The position numbers and the translations under genes are program-made. This document shows, piece by piece, positions 46,505 through 56,660 of a stretch of 64,000 nucleotides of DNA (its first letter is position 1; every line of letters begins with the position of its first letter). The notes under the pieces are model-generated. The model had not been told where the DNA came from. It was given only the letters and a program-made list of their open reading frames with translations, and made no database searches. The stretch covers positions 86,455,314 through 86,519,313 of the forward strand of contig CM055816.1 of the NCBI GenBank assembly GCA_029582265.1, given 5' to 3'. Source of the stretch: Zoroaster sp. YZ-2022. Taxonomy: Eukaryota; Echinodermata; Asteroidea; Forcipulatida; Zoroasteridae.

Positions 46505-46945
46505 CCTACATGTACATGAAGTGTGTGCCACTTGTGTACTAACCTAGTCCACGGCATAGCACCAGAAGTCTATTACCTACATGAAGTGTGCCACTCGTGT
46601 ACTAACCTAGTCCACGGCACAGTACCAAAAGTCTCTTACCTACATGAAGTGTGCCACTCGTGTACTAACCTAGTCCACGGCACAGTACCAAAAGTCTATT
46701 ACCTACATGAAGTGTGCCACTCGTGTACTAACCTAGTCCACGGCATAGTACCAGAAGTCTGTTACCTACATGAAGTGTGCCACTTGTGTACTAACCTAGT
46801 CCACGGCACAGTACCAGAAGTCTATTACCTACATGAAGTGTGTGCCACTTGTGTACTAACCTAGTCCACAGCATAGCACCAGAAGTATATTACCTACATG
46901 AAGTGTGCCACTTGTGTACCAACCTAGTCCATGGCATAATACTCC
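46505..46945 (+). repeat. Minisatellite, period 63 bp, about 7 copies
   Basis: Units contain TACCTACATGAAGTGTGCCA, TACTAACCTAGTCCACGGCA and AGTACCAnAAGTCT. The first and sixth units have an extra GTGT or TACATG. The following flank (46930-46990) recurs with one unit at 55890-56000. Confidence 0.95.
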
Positions 46946-46992
46946 AAGAACAATGGTTTTGGGCCATTCATGATGTACTGTTCCACAAAACT

Positions 46993-47385
46993 GTGGAGTG
47001 CCATGGCCGAGCAGTTTAGTGCATCGGATTTGTGTTCTGATGGCTGAATCGTCAGAATGTGGGTTCGAATCCCGACCGTGACCGTGATACTTGTGTCCTT
47101 GAGCAAGACACTTTACCATAATTGCTTCTTTCCACCCAGGAGTAAATGGGTACCTGTGAGGGCAGAGTTGGTCGTTGTGTTTGATTTGCCCATACGCGCC
47201 GAATTGGCAGTAATTGTGCTGTATACTCCCCACGGAGCTGAGATGGTTTCAGGGATGGTTTCAGGAATGATTTATGCACCTGATGAGTATGGGGGTAATG
47301 TACAGCACTGTGATACCTCGTGTAAGAGCGCTTTAAAAATGCCTTCATCGTTGTCGTCGTCGTCATCATTATTATTATAATAAAC
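46993..47385 (+). mobile_element. tRNA-derived SINE with conserved CTTGAGCAAGACACTT core, copy 1
   Basis: The head has A-box-like TGGCCGAGCAGTTTAG and the B box GGTTCGAATCCC. The core CCTTGAGCAAGACACTTTAC, CCACCCAGGAGTAAATGGGT and GGGAGCTGAGATGGTTTCAGG types follow, and the tail ends GCGCTTTAAAAATGCC then (ATT)n. The core resembles that of V-SINE-type elements. It lies in the sense direction opposite to the surrounding gene. Confidence 0.8.
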
Positions 47386-47460
47386 TGACACGCAATGTCT
47401 TAAAAAGAAGCAATGCAGTCTGGGAGACTAACCTGGTACGTGAGATAACTGTATCTCGTT

Positions 47461-47698
47461 CTATACATAACAGCAAAAGAAACATCACCCCTAAAAATAT
47501 TTATTATTTTCATTTTATAATTAATATAATTTGTTTAATGAAGAATATTATGAGTATGGAGTGTAACACGAACACAATGTGGCAAATTTGGTTGACCTCA
47601 AAATTCGTCATGCATGACGTCTGAGGACACATAAGCTAAACATGTTCTCAGACTTATCAAAATTTAGGGGGTGACGTTTCTTTTGCTGTTATGTATAG
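47461..47698. mobile_element. MITE with AACAGCAAAAGAAACRTC inverted ends, copy 1
   Basis: Left CTATACATAACAGCAAAAGA and right TTCTTTTGCTGTTATGTATAG are inverted over about 35 bp (through CATCACCCCTAAA). A related element at 52401-52632 shares the AACAGCAAAAGAAACGTC core of the ends. TA borders suggest a Tc1/mariner-type origin. Confidence 0.7.
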
Positions 47699-47859
47699 TT
47701 TAAAATTTTCGAGTTGAAATGCCTATCCCATGATGCCCCACGGCAAGCCGGGCAGGGGAAGCAAAACTTGTAACTAAGCTTGTTGTACGTTCGCGCATTT
47801 GGAGTACAATGCCGTGGTGTGGGTTACAGCAGGCTGGCACACTTCATGTAGGTATTACT

Positions 47860-47935
47860 TCTGTACATAGCTATGATGGCTAAATACATGTATGCCTTAC
47901 CATACTTCTTCTAACATACATGTACATGTAGACGC
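47860..47935 (-). pseudogene. Duplicated fragment of the exon-donor border at 48488
   Basis: The minus strand carries ATGTTAGAAGAAGTATG followed by GTAAGGCATAC, and the adjoining TTTAGCCATCATAGCT is shared with the intron of the exon at 48488. A partial duplication. Confidence 0.5.
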
Positions 47936-48013
47936 TACTGCACCAGGTGGAAAAATGCCAAACAATCGAAAAGATACACAGCTATGATGGCTAAATGGTG
48001 TGTGTACCTTACA

Positions 48014-48363
48014 CACTATGAACAACTTCACCCTGAAAATACCCTGAAAATCAGTTTTGCCTTGAAATAACAGTTGCCTGTAATTTCACTGCAATTTCAC
48101 GGTGTCTCTTTCTCTCAGATACTGACAATAATGTCCACGGTGATTTCATGGCAAATTCGTGGAGCTCTCGAGAATTAATGAGCTGCCCCAAAACTGCCAC
48201 GAGAAGTTCACGGCGTTTTCACAGCGTTTGCACGGCGAAGGAATCCCAAGAGTATTTCATGGCATTTTCACGGTGTTGTGTCGTCGCGAAATTGCCGTGA
48301 ACTATTTATTTCAAGGTAAAAACGGATTTTCAGGGCATTTTCAGGGAAAAGTTATTCATAGTG
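48014..48363. mobile_element. CACTA-like MITE, intact copy of 350 bp
   Basis: Starts CACTATGAACAACTTCACCC and ends AAAGTTATTCATAGTG. Inverted ends extend about 45 bp through CCCTGAAAATCAGTTTT. ACA is duplicated on both sides, a 3-bp duplication that with CACTA ends fits the CACTA (EnSpm) superfamily. Removing the element restores CCTTACATACTGGTTC, the duplicated exon-border fragment into which it jumped. The interior is full of TTCACGGyGwTTTCAC words. Confidence 0.75.
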
Positions 48364-48487
48364 ACATACTGGTTCTAAACATACATGGACAATGTAGATA
48401 ATAAAAACACCAGCAGAAAACACCCACCAAAAATGGAAATGATTCCTAGCTACACGTATGACGGCTAAATGTATGAGATAGCCTTAC

Positions 48488-48604
48488 CATACTAGTTCTA
48501 AACATAGATGACACATCTTTATTCTCTTTTTGTGTTGGTTCCGCTTGAAGAGAAGGTGTTTTAGTGTTGGTATTGAGTGAGTGTTGTTCTGCTTGACTTG
48601 AATT
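48488..48604 (-). CDS. TMEM145: Candidate tail exon of the TMEM145-like gene
   Basis: The acceptor is preceded by a good pyrimidine tract (TCTCCTTTCTTC ... TATTCTTTAG) and the donor is ATG followed by GTAAGG. The exon is exactly 39 codons, phase 0 at both ends. It reads NSSQAEQHSLNTNTKTPS and ends KENKDVSSMFRTSM. No known domain; a polar, Ser/Thr/Gln-rich cytoplasmic-tail-like peptide. It follows the Pro-rich exon at 52855 in phase. Fragments of its 3' border are duplicated at 46381 and 47860. The link to TMEM145 is inferred from strand, order and phase. Confidence 0.5.
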
Positions 48605-49042
48605 CTAAAGAATAGCATAATAAATGAAGAAAGGAGATCCATAGTTTAAAAAAAAAGTGTCTGACAGCAGTAGACTTGTACATCGGTTTCTGCTCGAGTC
48701 GGATGTCTCTGTGTCAGTGTTAATAATAAATAAACAATATTTAATTAGTACATGTATATAACACATTCCATATAATGTCTCAATTGAGCTTTACATATTG
48801 CCCCTGGTCATTGGGCCAATATCATCCCTGTAATCTTTCTCAGCTCCCTGTGGAGTATGCAGCATGGGTTATACCGTAACACTTCAGAGACTTTTTCAAA
48901 CACAAGTCTAGCCTTTTAGTCAAGGCGAACGCAGAAACCCCCCAAAAGACCATGCATGCGAGTGACAAAGCCAACAGCGCCTTTACCAGTCCGTTCTGTG
49001 GTCTGATTTTTATCTTTGTATTTTTCTACCAAATTGGTAATT
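48605..49042. other. Intron; SINE fragment inside
   Basis: About 48805-48875 on the minus strand resembles the 3' region of the tRNA-Leu SINE (CATACTCCACAGGGAGCTGAG). The rest shows nothing supported. Confidence 0.45.
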
Positions 49043-49307
49043 TACGGAGGAGGGCCAAAGTCATGGTACAGCCAAGCCTTTGAGAAGCCTGGCCAGGCCT
49101 GGGGTACCTGGCCTCCTAATCTGTCTTTTGTGAGTCCTAATCCTGCAACAATACAGTACCTGCCAATCAACATAACCTGGGCTTCTGGAGGGCCTAGCCC
49201 AGGCAAGTAGAGCTCATTATATAGGCCAATAGGCAGGGGAAAAGCCTGGGCCTGGCTGGTCTTCTCAAAGGCTTGGCTGTACCATGACTTTGGACCTTGT
49301 CCCTTAG
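49043..49307. mobile_element. MITE, GGGCCAAAGTCATGG family, copy 1
   Basis: Ends GAGGGCCAAAGTCATGGTAC and, inverted, GTACCATGACTTTGG, continuing through CAGCCAAGCCTTTGAGAAG on both arms (about 45 bp). Other copies: 55625-55882 and 57835-58084. Confidence 0.75.
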
Positions 49308-49580
49308 TTAATGCAAAATGCATCAGGTAACTCATTTGTTATATCATATTATTGAAATATAGAAGAACCCAAAATTTTGCTTACGGTCATTGGTTTGAAT
49401 AAATTTGCATGCATAAACTTAATATTCATATTGTTAGAGGTTTATGAATAATTCAGTAGTAGTGTCCACAGAACAAACTACCTACATGTGAACTGCACTG
49501 GCTATTTTGTTTCCATGTCCGAGTCACAAATGCTCGAGTCTCAGTCCAAGGGTTGAACCAAAGTCTGAGTCATTACACAC
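49308..49580. other. Intron; nothing recognised
   Basis: No supported feature. Confidence 0.5.
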
Positions 49581-49825
49581 TAGGGCTGTGCCGGGTATCC
49601 GGATACCCAACTGAAACGGTCATTACACGGTTCCATTTTTCGGTTCCTATTAACCGTAAACGAATTTTTAAAATTCGGACTTAACATTTGAGCGGTGCAA
49701 ACAGAAATATGTGACCACTGAGCAATGCACTTGTTTTCAACAAAAATGAACATGGGTATCCGAGTATCCGTAGTTTCCTGATTTCGGGTATCCGGTTCCA
49801 AAATATCTGAAAACGCACAGCCCTA
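49581..49825. mobile_element. hAT-like MITE (TAGGGCTGTGC ends)
   Basis: Perfect 11-bp ends TAGGGCTGTGC and GCACAGCCCTA. The interior has GGGTATCCGGATACCC and inverted GGGTATCCGGTTCC. The flanks TTACACAC and TTGCGCAC match at 6 of 8 positions, fitting an old hAT 8-bp duplication. Confidence 0.8.
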
Positions 49826-49837
49826 TTGCGCACAGTG

Positions 49838-49930
49838 ACTCAAGTCCGAGTCATGGGCACAGTGACTCAAGTCCGAGTCATTGCCCACAGTGACTCAAGT
49901 CTGAGTCACTAAAAATGTGACTCAAGTCTG
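49838..49930 (+). repeat. Short tandem repeat, period about 27 bp
   Basis: Three to four units of CACAGTGACTCAAGTCCGAG with TCATGGG or TCATTGC between. It directly follows the hAT-like MITE, and similar CGAGTCAC words lie just before it. Confidence 0.8.
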
Positions 49931-50399
49931 CCTTGTGTCAGAGTCACCAATCATACAAGTCTGTAATGTTTGCACTAATAAGTACAATGTAAGCAACTCA
50001 TCATGCATATAAAGTTGGTGTAAAGCATCTCAAAACTGGTAACTTTTCTGTTCCATTTGGAATATTCTTTTTAATAACACAGTGTGTTCCTGAAAGGAAC
50101 ATTCAGTGTTACCAATGGGTATGGCAGCTGTGAGCTACTGGTGTTCCCAGTGTGTGTACATGTCAATGAAATGTTCCCAATGGTACGCTCCTTTTGAGAA
50201 CACAAAGCACTCCCAACTGCAATCCCACCCAAATGGAATGCCACCATGTTCACAGTGACAACAGCATGGATTCTTGATGGGAACAGGACGTGTTCCCAAT
50301 TCCAAGCATTCCCAAGTTATGAGATGCTCCTTAAGTGATCTTGCTAGCATGCAACATAATCATGAAGTGTAATCAATTTACAACAGATACATATAAATA

Positions 50400-50610
50400 T
50401 GTACATTATGGTCGTATCAGTGCAACAACGTCGTATCTCCGAGTTACGACGTTTTTGCACAAAACCAGTTTGTGTCAGTGCAAAAAGGTCGTATGTAACA
50501 AGTTCCCGGATGAATGCACAAAAACAATGGCTGGGATACGACGTTTTTGCACAAACATTTTTTAATGTATGCAAATTCATGCATATTGACAATGAGCTGT
50601 ACATACGACC
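50400..50610. repeat. Clustered ACGACGTTTTTGCACAAA motifs, both orientations
   Basis: Motifs such as TACGACGTTTTTGCACAAA (two plus-strand copies near 50445 and 50537) and TCAGTGCAAAAAGGTCGTAT / CAGTGCAACAACGTCGTATC recur. They may be the arms of a small palindromic element. The overlapping 152-codon frame at 50399 is not supported as coding. Confidence 0.4.
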
Positions 50611-51383
50611 TTATTGCATTGCGTACACACGACGATATATAGTGTGTATTTTACAATGTTCAAGTGGCAACTACATTGAGCAATTATCATGGGTGCAATT
50701 ATACAAGTGTGAGTTACATAAACATGAGTGCAGCTTTCAATGTCAGTATACATATACACGTATACAATATAACGCTGTTGATGAAAAAACAGCAAAATGC
50801 ATTCAGAATGTTCATATTTCATTCCAAAATGGAATTTTTGTCTTTCAGGGGTTGTGACTGGCAAAAGTAAGCAATCCTGAAAAATGGGTAGCGGGCCTGG
50901 ATCTCCCTTTGGTCTAGAGGGAAAAATTGAACCTCTTGGATGTTTAATTTAGGAGAATTCACAGACTCTCCACATCCCCACAAACAAGAAACTAGACAAT
51001 TGGACACAATAAAGGCTACTTCTTTCTTTCCTTGGTGGCTACTTCTCTTCTTTCAAGAAAATTATGAGGCAAAGGGAGATTTGTAAAAAAAATCCTGAAA
51101 TGAGGAAAAATCTTGCAAAATCACAGGCCTGGTCTTTGGATGACAATTCATTAAACCTAATTTGACTTTTAAAAGGGATTTCAATTAGTCATGAAATCAG
51201 GAAAAATCCTGAGAAATCACACGGCTGACTTTAGTATTGCTTTCTATGAACTAGCTTCCTGCGTAGGGTGCCTACACCTACACGTATGATGCCCTGCAGC
51301 AGGCCGGAAAGGGTAACAAAACTCAATACTGTAGTGTTTGTGTGTAAGTGGAGTTCAATGCCGTGGACTAGTTATGGCTAGTG
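50611..51383. other. Intron; nothing recognised
   Basis: No supported exon or transposon end. Confidence 0.5.
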
Positions 51384-51838
51384 TTGGTTCAAAACTGTGT
51401 TTGTATGTTTTGATACACGATCTGATGACGCTACGTGAACGCTACAATCACGAACTGCTATCAAACACAGTCTTGGGAACTTATGTATAATCTCCCCCCC
51501 GAAAACAGGGGGAAACCACTACGCATGTGTCAATTTGAAACGCTAGCGTGGCCCACATTTTTGGTGCGCACGCGCATAAACAACAACGGACTGCCGTGAA
51601 GTTGTCGATCAGTGAACACGGCAGTCCGTTGTTGTATATGCGCGTGCGCACCAAAAATGTGGGTCACGCTAGCATTTCAAATTGATGCATGCGTAGTAGT
51701 TTTCCCCCCGTTTTCGGGGGATATTATACAAAGTTCCCAAGACTGTGTATGATAGTGGTTTGTCTGTGTGGTAGCGGTGCGTTCTTGAAGCGCCGTGGGA
51801 TCGGGTATCAAAAACATACAAACTGAGTTTTGAACCAA
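51384..51838. mobile_element. Large palindromic element of 455 bp
   Basis: The outer ends TTGGTTCAAAACT and AGTTTTGAACCAA are inverted, and pairing continues inward with interruptions. Paired blocks include ACACAGTCTTGGGAACTT, GAAAACAGGGGGA, ATTTTTGGTGCGCACGCGCA and CAACAACGGACTGCCGTG with their inverse. The loop is about 20 bp near 51610. Nearly the whole element would fold on itself. No target duplication was found. Confidence 0.75.
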
Positions 51839-52077
51839 GATTAGGTTATGGCAGGCTGGCACACTTCATAGAATTCTGAAAGTACCAAAACTAGCATTTG
51901 ACTTTACAAACAAAATGCGGTGAACCGATGTACGGGCAACAGCTCACTAGGTTGCCCCAGTGACGTATCTGATGCAAATGGAAAATTCCAAGCTTGGAAG
52001 TTTGTTCTTGGGGGGGGGGGGGGGGGGAGCATTTCTACATAATAGAAAATCAAAACATTCCAAAGGCGGAACCAAAC

Positions 52078-52302
52078 TTAAAGGGACAGTACAATCATGA
52101 TCAGGGCAGACTTTCAACAGGGCATGGAATCGGTGTCCGAGGTTTAAGACGAACACATTGACTGAAAAGTACTGGGTCATTTATGCAGCAGCATAGGTAA
52201 TATAACCTTATCATGTGGGATATTATTTTCAGTCACTGAGTTAATCTATAACTAGCACTCTGATTCCATGCCCTGTTGATCGTGATGATAGTGTCCCTTT
52301 AA
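52078..52302. mobile_element. Kolobok/T2-like MITE
   Basis: TTAA stands at both ends, with TTAAAGGGACAGTACAATCA at the left and ATGATAGTGTCCCTTTAA at the right. Both arms contain the inverted CAACAGGGCATGGAATC. Ends of TTAAAGGRR type and a TTAA target resemble the T2/Kolobok group. Confidence 0.75.
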
Positions 52303-52310
52303 GACCAGGG

Positions 52311-52711
52311 GACCAATTTCATAGAGCTGCCGAGTTGCTAAGCACCGAAAAGTTTATGCTCAGCAAAAACGGGTTGCTGGCTAAATTGTCACGTAATGTG
52401 TACTGAACAGCAAAAGAAACGTCGTATGAATACAAGATATCAACAGGTATATTTTGTAACGTACACTTTGAAAACCATTCAAGTCGCATTCCATCCGCCT
52501 ATAGGATTTTCAGGCACAGTCATGATTCAGAATGATGTTAGACTGCATATTTCCCGAAAAAGATACATGTAAAACACTTGTGGTTGAGTTATGTCAACGA
52601 TTTAAAATCACGACGTTTCTTTTGCTGTTCAGTATATATTGTTTCTGGCAGGTTCTCAGCTCAATTTTGCTTAGATATATTCGCTCCTTAGGAGCATGAT
52701 GAAATTGGCCC
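52311..52711. mobile_element. MITE with GGGCCAATTTCAT ends, interrupted
   Basis: Left GGGACCAATTTCATAGAGCT and right ATGATGAAATTGGCCC are inverted. Both arms carry TGCTnAGCA/TTTGCTTAG-like words. Another MITE is nested at 52401-52632. Confidence 0.6.
52401..52632. mobile_element. Nested MITE with CTGAACAGCAAAAGAAACGTC ends
   Basis: Left TACTGAACAGCAAAAGAAAC and right GTTTCTTTTGCTGTTCAGTA are perfect inverted repeats bordered by TA. It interrupts the element at 52311-52711, so it is the younger insertion. Related to 47461-47698. Confidence 0.75.
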
Positions 52712-52854
52712 AATGGCAATGAAGGTAGAGGCATCCACGTGATTCAAGGCTACAATGAAACTCATGCTTAACTGTTAAAATGAACTTGGAGGCAACTGGT
52801 CATGCAAGCGAACTGAAAAGCCAGCGTGCAAATTTGAAGAGTTCTTCACCTTAC

Positions 52855-52995
52855 CGTATGGTTATTATCAACCCCACCATTCGCATATGGTGGATAACTT
52901 AATGAGTAGGGCGGAGCGGTTTGTTGGGGGTATCCCCAAGGATCCCGGGGTAATGGTGGGGGGTTGTCCGGGTACTGCACCGGTTGTCGGTTACC
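52855..52995 (-). CDS. TMEM145: Proline-rich exon, candidate tail of the TMEM145-like gene
   Basis: The acceptor TTTAATCCTTCAG and donor ACG followed by GTAAGG enclose exactly 47 codons, phase 0 at both ends. The peptide begins GNRQPVQYPDNPPPLPRD, continues WGYPQQTAPPYSLSYPPYA and ends GGVDNNHT. PPPLPR is an SH3-ligand-like motif and PPxY-like words (APPY, YPPY) occur. The exon upstream (56661-56900) ends in phase 0 at a GTACGT donor, so the joined reading is open. Composition and splice sites make it a convincing exon; membership of the TMEM145-like gene is inferred. Confidence 0.6.
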
Positions 52996-53069
52996 CTGAA
53001 GGATTAAATACATCATTACACTCATTGTACACTTTTGGTTGATTACAAAATAACTGAATTAAATACATA

Positions 53070-53335
53070 TACTACTCAAAACAATTTAGGGAACACCGGA
53101 ATAATCTCAGTTAAAGCAAGATCATTTATTTCAGATAAACACAATGTTTCACAGAATTGATGAGAAACAACTGCACAATGAAACAGATGATAAAGGATGC
53201 ATGTAGTGATTACACATTTCGTGACATGACTACTGAAAGAGAGAGGGGGTTGCAAATGAAAATCCCGGTTCAAGGAACATTTCAAACCTATTTGATGTTA
53301 AAAATCCGGTGTTCCCTAAATTGTTTTGAGTAGTA
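53070..53335. mobile_element. Tc1/mariner-like MITE, copy 2
   Basis: Same inverted ends as 41152-41418 (TACTACTCAAAACAATTTAG to TTGTTTTGAGTAGTA) with TA at both borders; the interior runs in the opposite direction. It has one base fewer and few differences, so the two insertions look recent. Confidence 0.8.
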
Positions 53336-53344
53336 TATATACAT

Positions 53345-53702
53345 GAGTGTCGCGGCCGAGCGGTCTAGCTTACCGGACTCAAGTTCTGGTGTTAGCAGCA
53401 GAATGTGGGTTCGAATCCCGGCCGTGACACTTGTGTCCTTGAGCAAGACACTTAATAACCATAATTGCTTCTCTCCACCCAGGGGTTAAATGGGTACCTG
53501 TGAGGGCAGAGTTGGTTGATCAGCCCTATATGCGCTGTAATGGCAGCAATTGAGCTGTATACTCCCCAGGGAGCTGAGATGGTTTCAGGAATGATTTATG
53601 AGCCTTATGAGCCTTATGAGCAGGGGTAATAATATAATGCGCCTTGAGCACCACTCAGTTGGTGGATACGTGCGCTATATAAGTCCACACATTATTATTA
53701 TA
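53345..53702 (+). mobile_element. tRNA-Leu-derived SINE with conserved core, copy 2
   Basis: The head reads TCGCGGCCGAGCGGTCTAG, ACTCAAGTTCTGG (anticodon arm of tRNA-Leu(CAA)) and GGTTCGAATCCCGG. The core CCTTGAGCAAGACACTTAAT, the CCACCCAGGGG block and a tail with GTGCGCTATATAAGTCC and (ATT)n follow. It stands directly beside the Tc1-like MITE. Confidence 0.85.
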
Positions 53703-53837
53703 TATGTAATCAAAAAACATAAGATTTGAGGCTTTGCATGGCTGAGTATTGGTATCGTTTTGGTTTGCGGTAACACCATGTGCTTATCTCAACTATCGCT
53801 AAGTGAGGTACAGGGTTCTGAAAATAACCTTTTAGGG

Positions 53838-54400
53838 CAACTTGTATCTCAATTGTTGCTAAATGAGATTATGATTCAGGGAGAACCAATATCAGGCAAC
53901 TTGTATATCTCAATTGTTACTAAATGAGATTATGATTTAGGGAGAACTAATATCAGGCAACTTGTATCTCAATTGTTGCTAAATGAGATTATGATTCAGG
54001 GAGAACCAATATCAGGCAACTTGTATCTCAATTGTTGCTAAATGAGATTATGATTCAGGGAGAACCAATATCAGGCAACTTGTATCTCAACTGTTACTAA
54101 ATGAGATTATGATTCAGGGAGAACCAATATCAGGCAACTTGTATCTCAACTGTTGCTAAATGAGATTATGATTCAGGGAGAACCAATATCAGGCAACTTG
54201 TATCTCAACTGTTGCTAAATGAGATTATGATTCAGGGAGAACCAATATCAGGCAACTTGTATCTCAACTGTTGCTAAATGAGATTATGATTCAGGGAGAA
54301 CCAATATCAGGCAACTCGTTTCTCAATTGTTGCTAAATGAGATTATGATTCAGGGAGAACCAATATCAGGCAACTCATTTCTCAACAATCGCTACTGTAT
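53838..54400 (+). repeat. Minisatellite, period 59 bp, about 9.4 copies
   Basis: Units CAGGCAACTTGTATCTCAAC, TGTTGCTAAATGAGATTATG, ATTCAGGGAGAACCAATAT. The last two units carry CTCGTT or CTCATT variants. Homogeneous, hence recently expanded. Confidence 0.95.
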
Positions 54401-54773
54401 GTAAGTGAGAGCATGGTTCAGCGAGAACCATGAGGACTTCTCTTTGTTTGAAAATGCGAAATGTCCACCCTGCTGGGCGCTCAAGGTGCGGAAACAAAGA
54501 AAAAAAAACATGAATATAAACAATATACAATGATAGCATAGGAGAAAAAAATATATATATATATAAAAAATAAAAATTAAAAAAATTAAACAAATAAAAA
54601 ATAAAAAATAAAAATGTATCACGGTCGTGATTTCCCAATTTTTTAAATGAGAATACATAGAAACAAATAAAAAGCATTTTCATTTTTTTTTTCTTGCAAC
54701 TGTAACAGCTTTCTTTCTGTACATATCTCTTGTTTCTTCAAACATTTTAATATTTCATGGGATTCATCATTTG

Positions 54774-55166
54774 GGACCCGGTCTGTGAAAATGAGTCGCA
54801 TGTCGCACCATGCGGTTGAGAGGGTGATTTTGTGTTTGAAAACCTGATTTGGGGTTGTCATGTTTGTTGACAGCATGAGGATCTAAATTTTCATAATATA
54901 CATGTATTTACAAATTAAAATCAATGATTTTTTGTGAGAAGGTCGTTTCATTTCTGTAATTTGTTTTCCTTTCGAACGCTTGTTTTCCTAAGAATTCAAT
55001 TGCATTAATTATGCAAATTATTGATTATTAAAAATGACATATCTCCATAATGCAATACGTCACACACCTCTAACATATACCAAATTAAAGCTGATGATGT
55101 ACTCTTTCCAGCCACATAGAAATCTCAAATTTGCGACTTGCGACTCATTTTCACAGAGTGGGTCAC
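54774..55166. mobile_element. MITE with GACCC-GTCTGTGAAAATGAGTCGC ends
   Basis: The left GACCCGGTCTGTGAAAATGA continues to GTCGCATGTCGC. The right, inverted, is GTGACCCACTCTGTGAAAAT continuing to GTCGCAAGTCGC. The interior is AT-rich. Borders approximate. Confidence 0.65.
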
Positions 55167-55252
55167 ATTTTACCGTATTATTTTAGGCCTTTGCTATTTA
55201 CCTTTGGCTGCAACCATTTTTACTGAACAAATTAATTTTTTCATTATTGTTG

Positions 55253-55447
55253 TTAATCCTAACCCACTACAGGAATTTCACAGATACCTTGCTGAATGCA
55301 AAGCACATGGAACAGCAGAAAAGTGTGCAGGCTGCTCAATGCAACAAGATCCACCAGCTAGAACAATGGTTCTTTTGTTCTCTGCTGAGGGCAACAAGAT
55401 ACAACAACTTTTTACATCTTATAGATTGCATTGAGCATGGTTAGGGT
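55253..55447. mobile_element. Probable TTAACC-type MITE
   Basis: Begins TTAATCCTAACCC and ends GGTTAGGGTAA. Internal CAACAAGATCCACCAGC and GGGCAACAAGATAC recur. Shares words with 17343 and 42990. Confidence 0.5.
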
Positions 55448-55624
55448 AAAAATGAAACCAAGGATTTCTCATACGCGCTTTCTGAGCACTCTAGCTTGTA
55501 AGCAACATCTAGTAAGCTAGTGAAGAAGACGAAGAAATGTCAAATTTGTGGGAGAAAAACAAAAGAAAGAAAAACGTACTGTATATTTTTAGTAAAAAGT
55601 AAAAACCTACATGTAGGTTAGGGT

Positions 55625-55882
55625 TGAGGGCCAAAGTCATGGTAAAGCCAAGCCTTTGAGAAGCCTGGCCAGGCCGAGGCTACCTGGCCTCCTAATTGTC
55701 TTTTGTGAGTTGTAATCCTGTAACAATACAGTACCTGCCAATCAACATAACCTGGGCTTCTGGAGGGCCTCGCCCAGGCAAGCAGAGCTCATTATATAGG
55801 CCAGTAGGCAGGGGAAAAGCCTGTGCCTGGCTGGGCTTCTCAAAAGCTTGGCTGTACCATGACTTTGGCCTTTGTCCCTTAG
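55625..55882. mobile_element. MITE, GGGCCAAAGTCATGG family, copy 2
   Basis: Same inverted ends (GGGCCAAAGTCATGGTA and TACCATGACTTTGGCC) and interior as 49043-49307, with few differences. Confidence 0.75.
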
Positions 55883-55889
55883 ATCAAAT

Positions 55890-56000
55890 AAGCTACATGA
55901 AGTATGCCACTCATACTAACCTAGTCCATGGCATACATGTACTTATAAGTACACCAAAAACAATGGATTTGGGCCATTCATGATGCACTGCTCCACAGAC
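55890..56000 (+). repeat. Copy of the 63-bp minisatellite unit plus flank
   Basis: CTACATGAAGTATGCCACTC, CTAACCTAGTCCATGGCAT and AACAATGGATTTGGGCCATT match 46880-46990. It is a dispersed single copy of the unit with its downstream flank. Confidence 0.7.
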
Positions 56001-56062
56001 TGATGTGCAAGGTCTTACCCAACATGTCAGAGAACTGTTTCTCGCACTCGCACCTTAGCATT

Positions 56063-56573
56063 TGTGACCCGCTTCATCGAAATGAGGAATGTCCCCCAAA
56101 TTTCATATTTTGAGATATGGATATCAATTTAACCAGTTCGCGTCGGAGGCCGTGTATACACGCAATTTTTTTTTGGACAGCAGATCGGAGAGCGTCTAAA
56201 CACACCACAGGATTCTCGGGAATATTTGTATAGATTCCTGGTCGACGTGGCAATGAGCCATAAGCATACGGTGGAAGACGCGGTCTCCCCGGTCACGCTC
56301 TGGTGAGCACCATTGGTCGTGTTTGTGCGGTAAGAATAAACCCGCCACGGGGTTCGGAAAAACTTTTTTATTCCCGGTGCGAACTGGTTAAAGAGAATTT
56401 AATGGGCTTTCTGATGATACCAAACATTCATTTTTGGTTCATTTCACTCCTGTGTTAGGATGTGATTATTGATAATGCAATAATGCAGTCATGCATGTTT
56501 TGTGAACTTTGGAAGTCCGTTACATGGAAACGTGTGTTGGGGGACATTCCTCGTTTCGATGGAGCGGGTCACA
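56063..56573. mobile_element. MITE with TGTGACCCGCTYCATCGAAA ends, interrupted
   Basis: Left TGTGACCCGCTTCATCGAAA continuing to GAGGAATGTCCCCCAA is inverted at the right (to 56573). A piggyBac-like MITE is nested at 56129-56391. A truncated relative lies at 61344-61440. The right end is within 90 bp of the TMEM145-like exon at 56661, so it lies in the following intron. Confidence 0.75.
56129..56391. mobile_element. Nested piggyBac-like MITE (TTAACCAGTTCGCG), copy 1
   Basis: TTAA at both ends, with ends TTAACCAGTTCGCGTCGG and GTGCGAACTGGTTAA. The interior has CCGTGTATACACGCAATTTT. TTAA targets and CC-starting ends fit piggyBac-type elements. Copy 2 is nested at 58155-58416. Confidence 0.75.
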
Positions 56574-56660
56574 TTTATGTTTACCCCAGGAAGTATATCA
56601 AAATTCTGACTGATTTTGACCCTTGTAGTAGTAGGAGGGTTAATAGATATATTAACGTAC

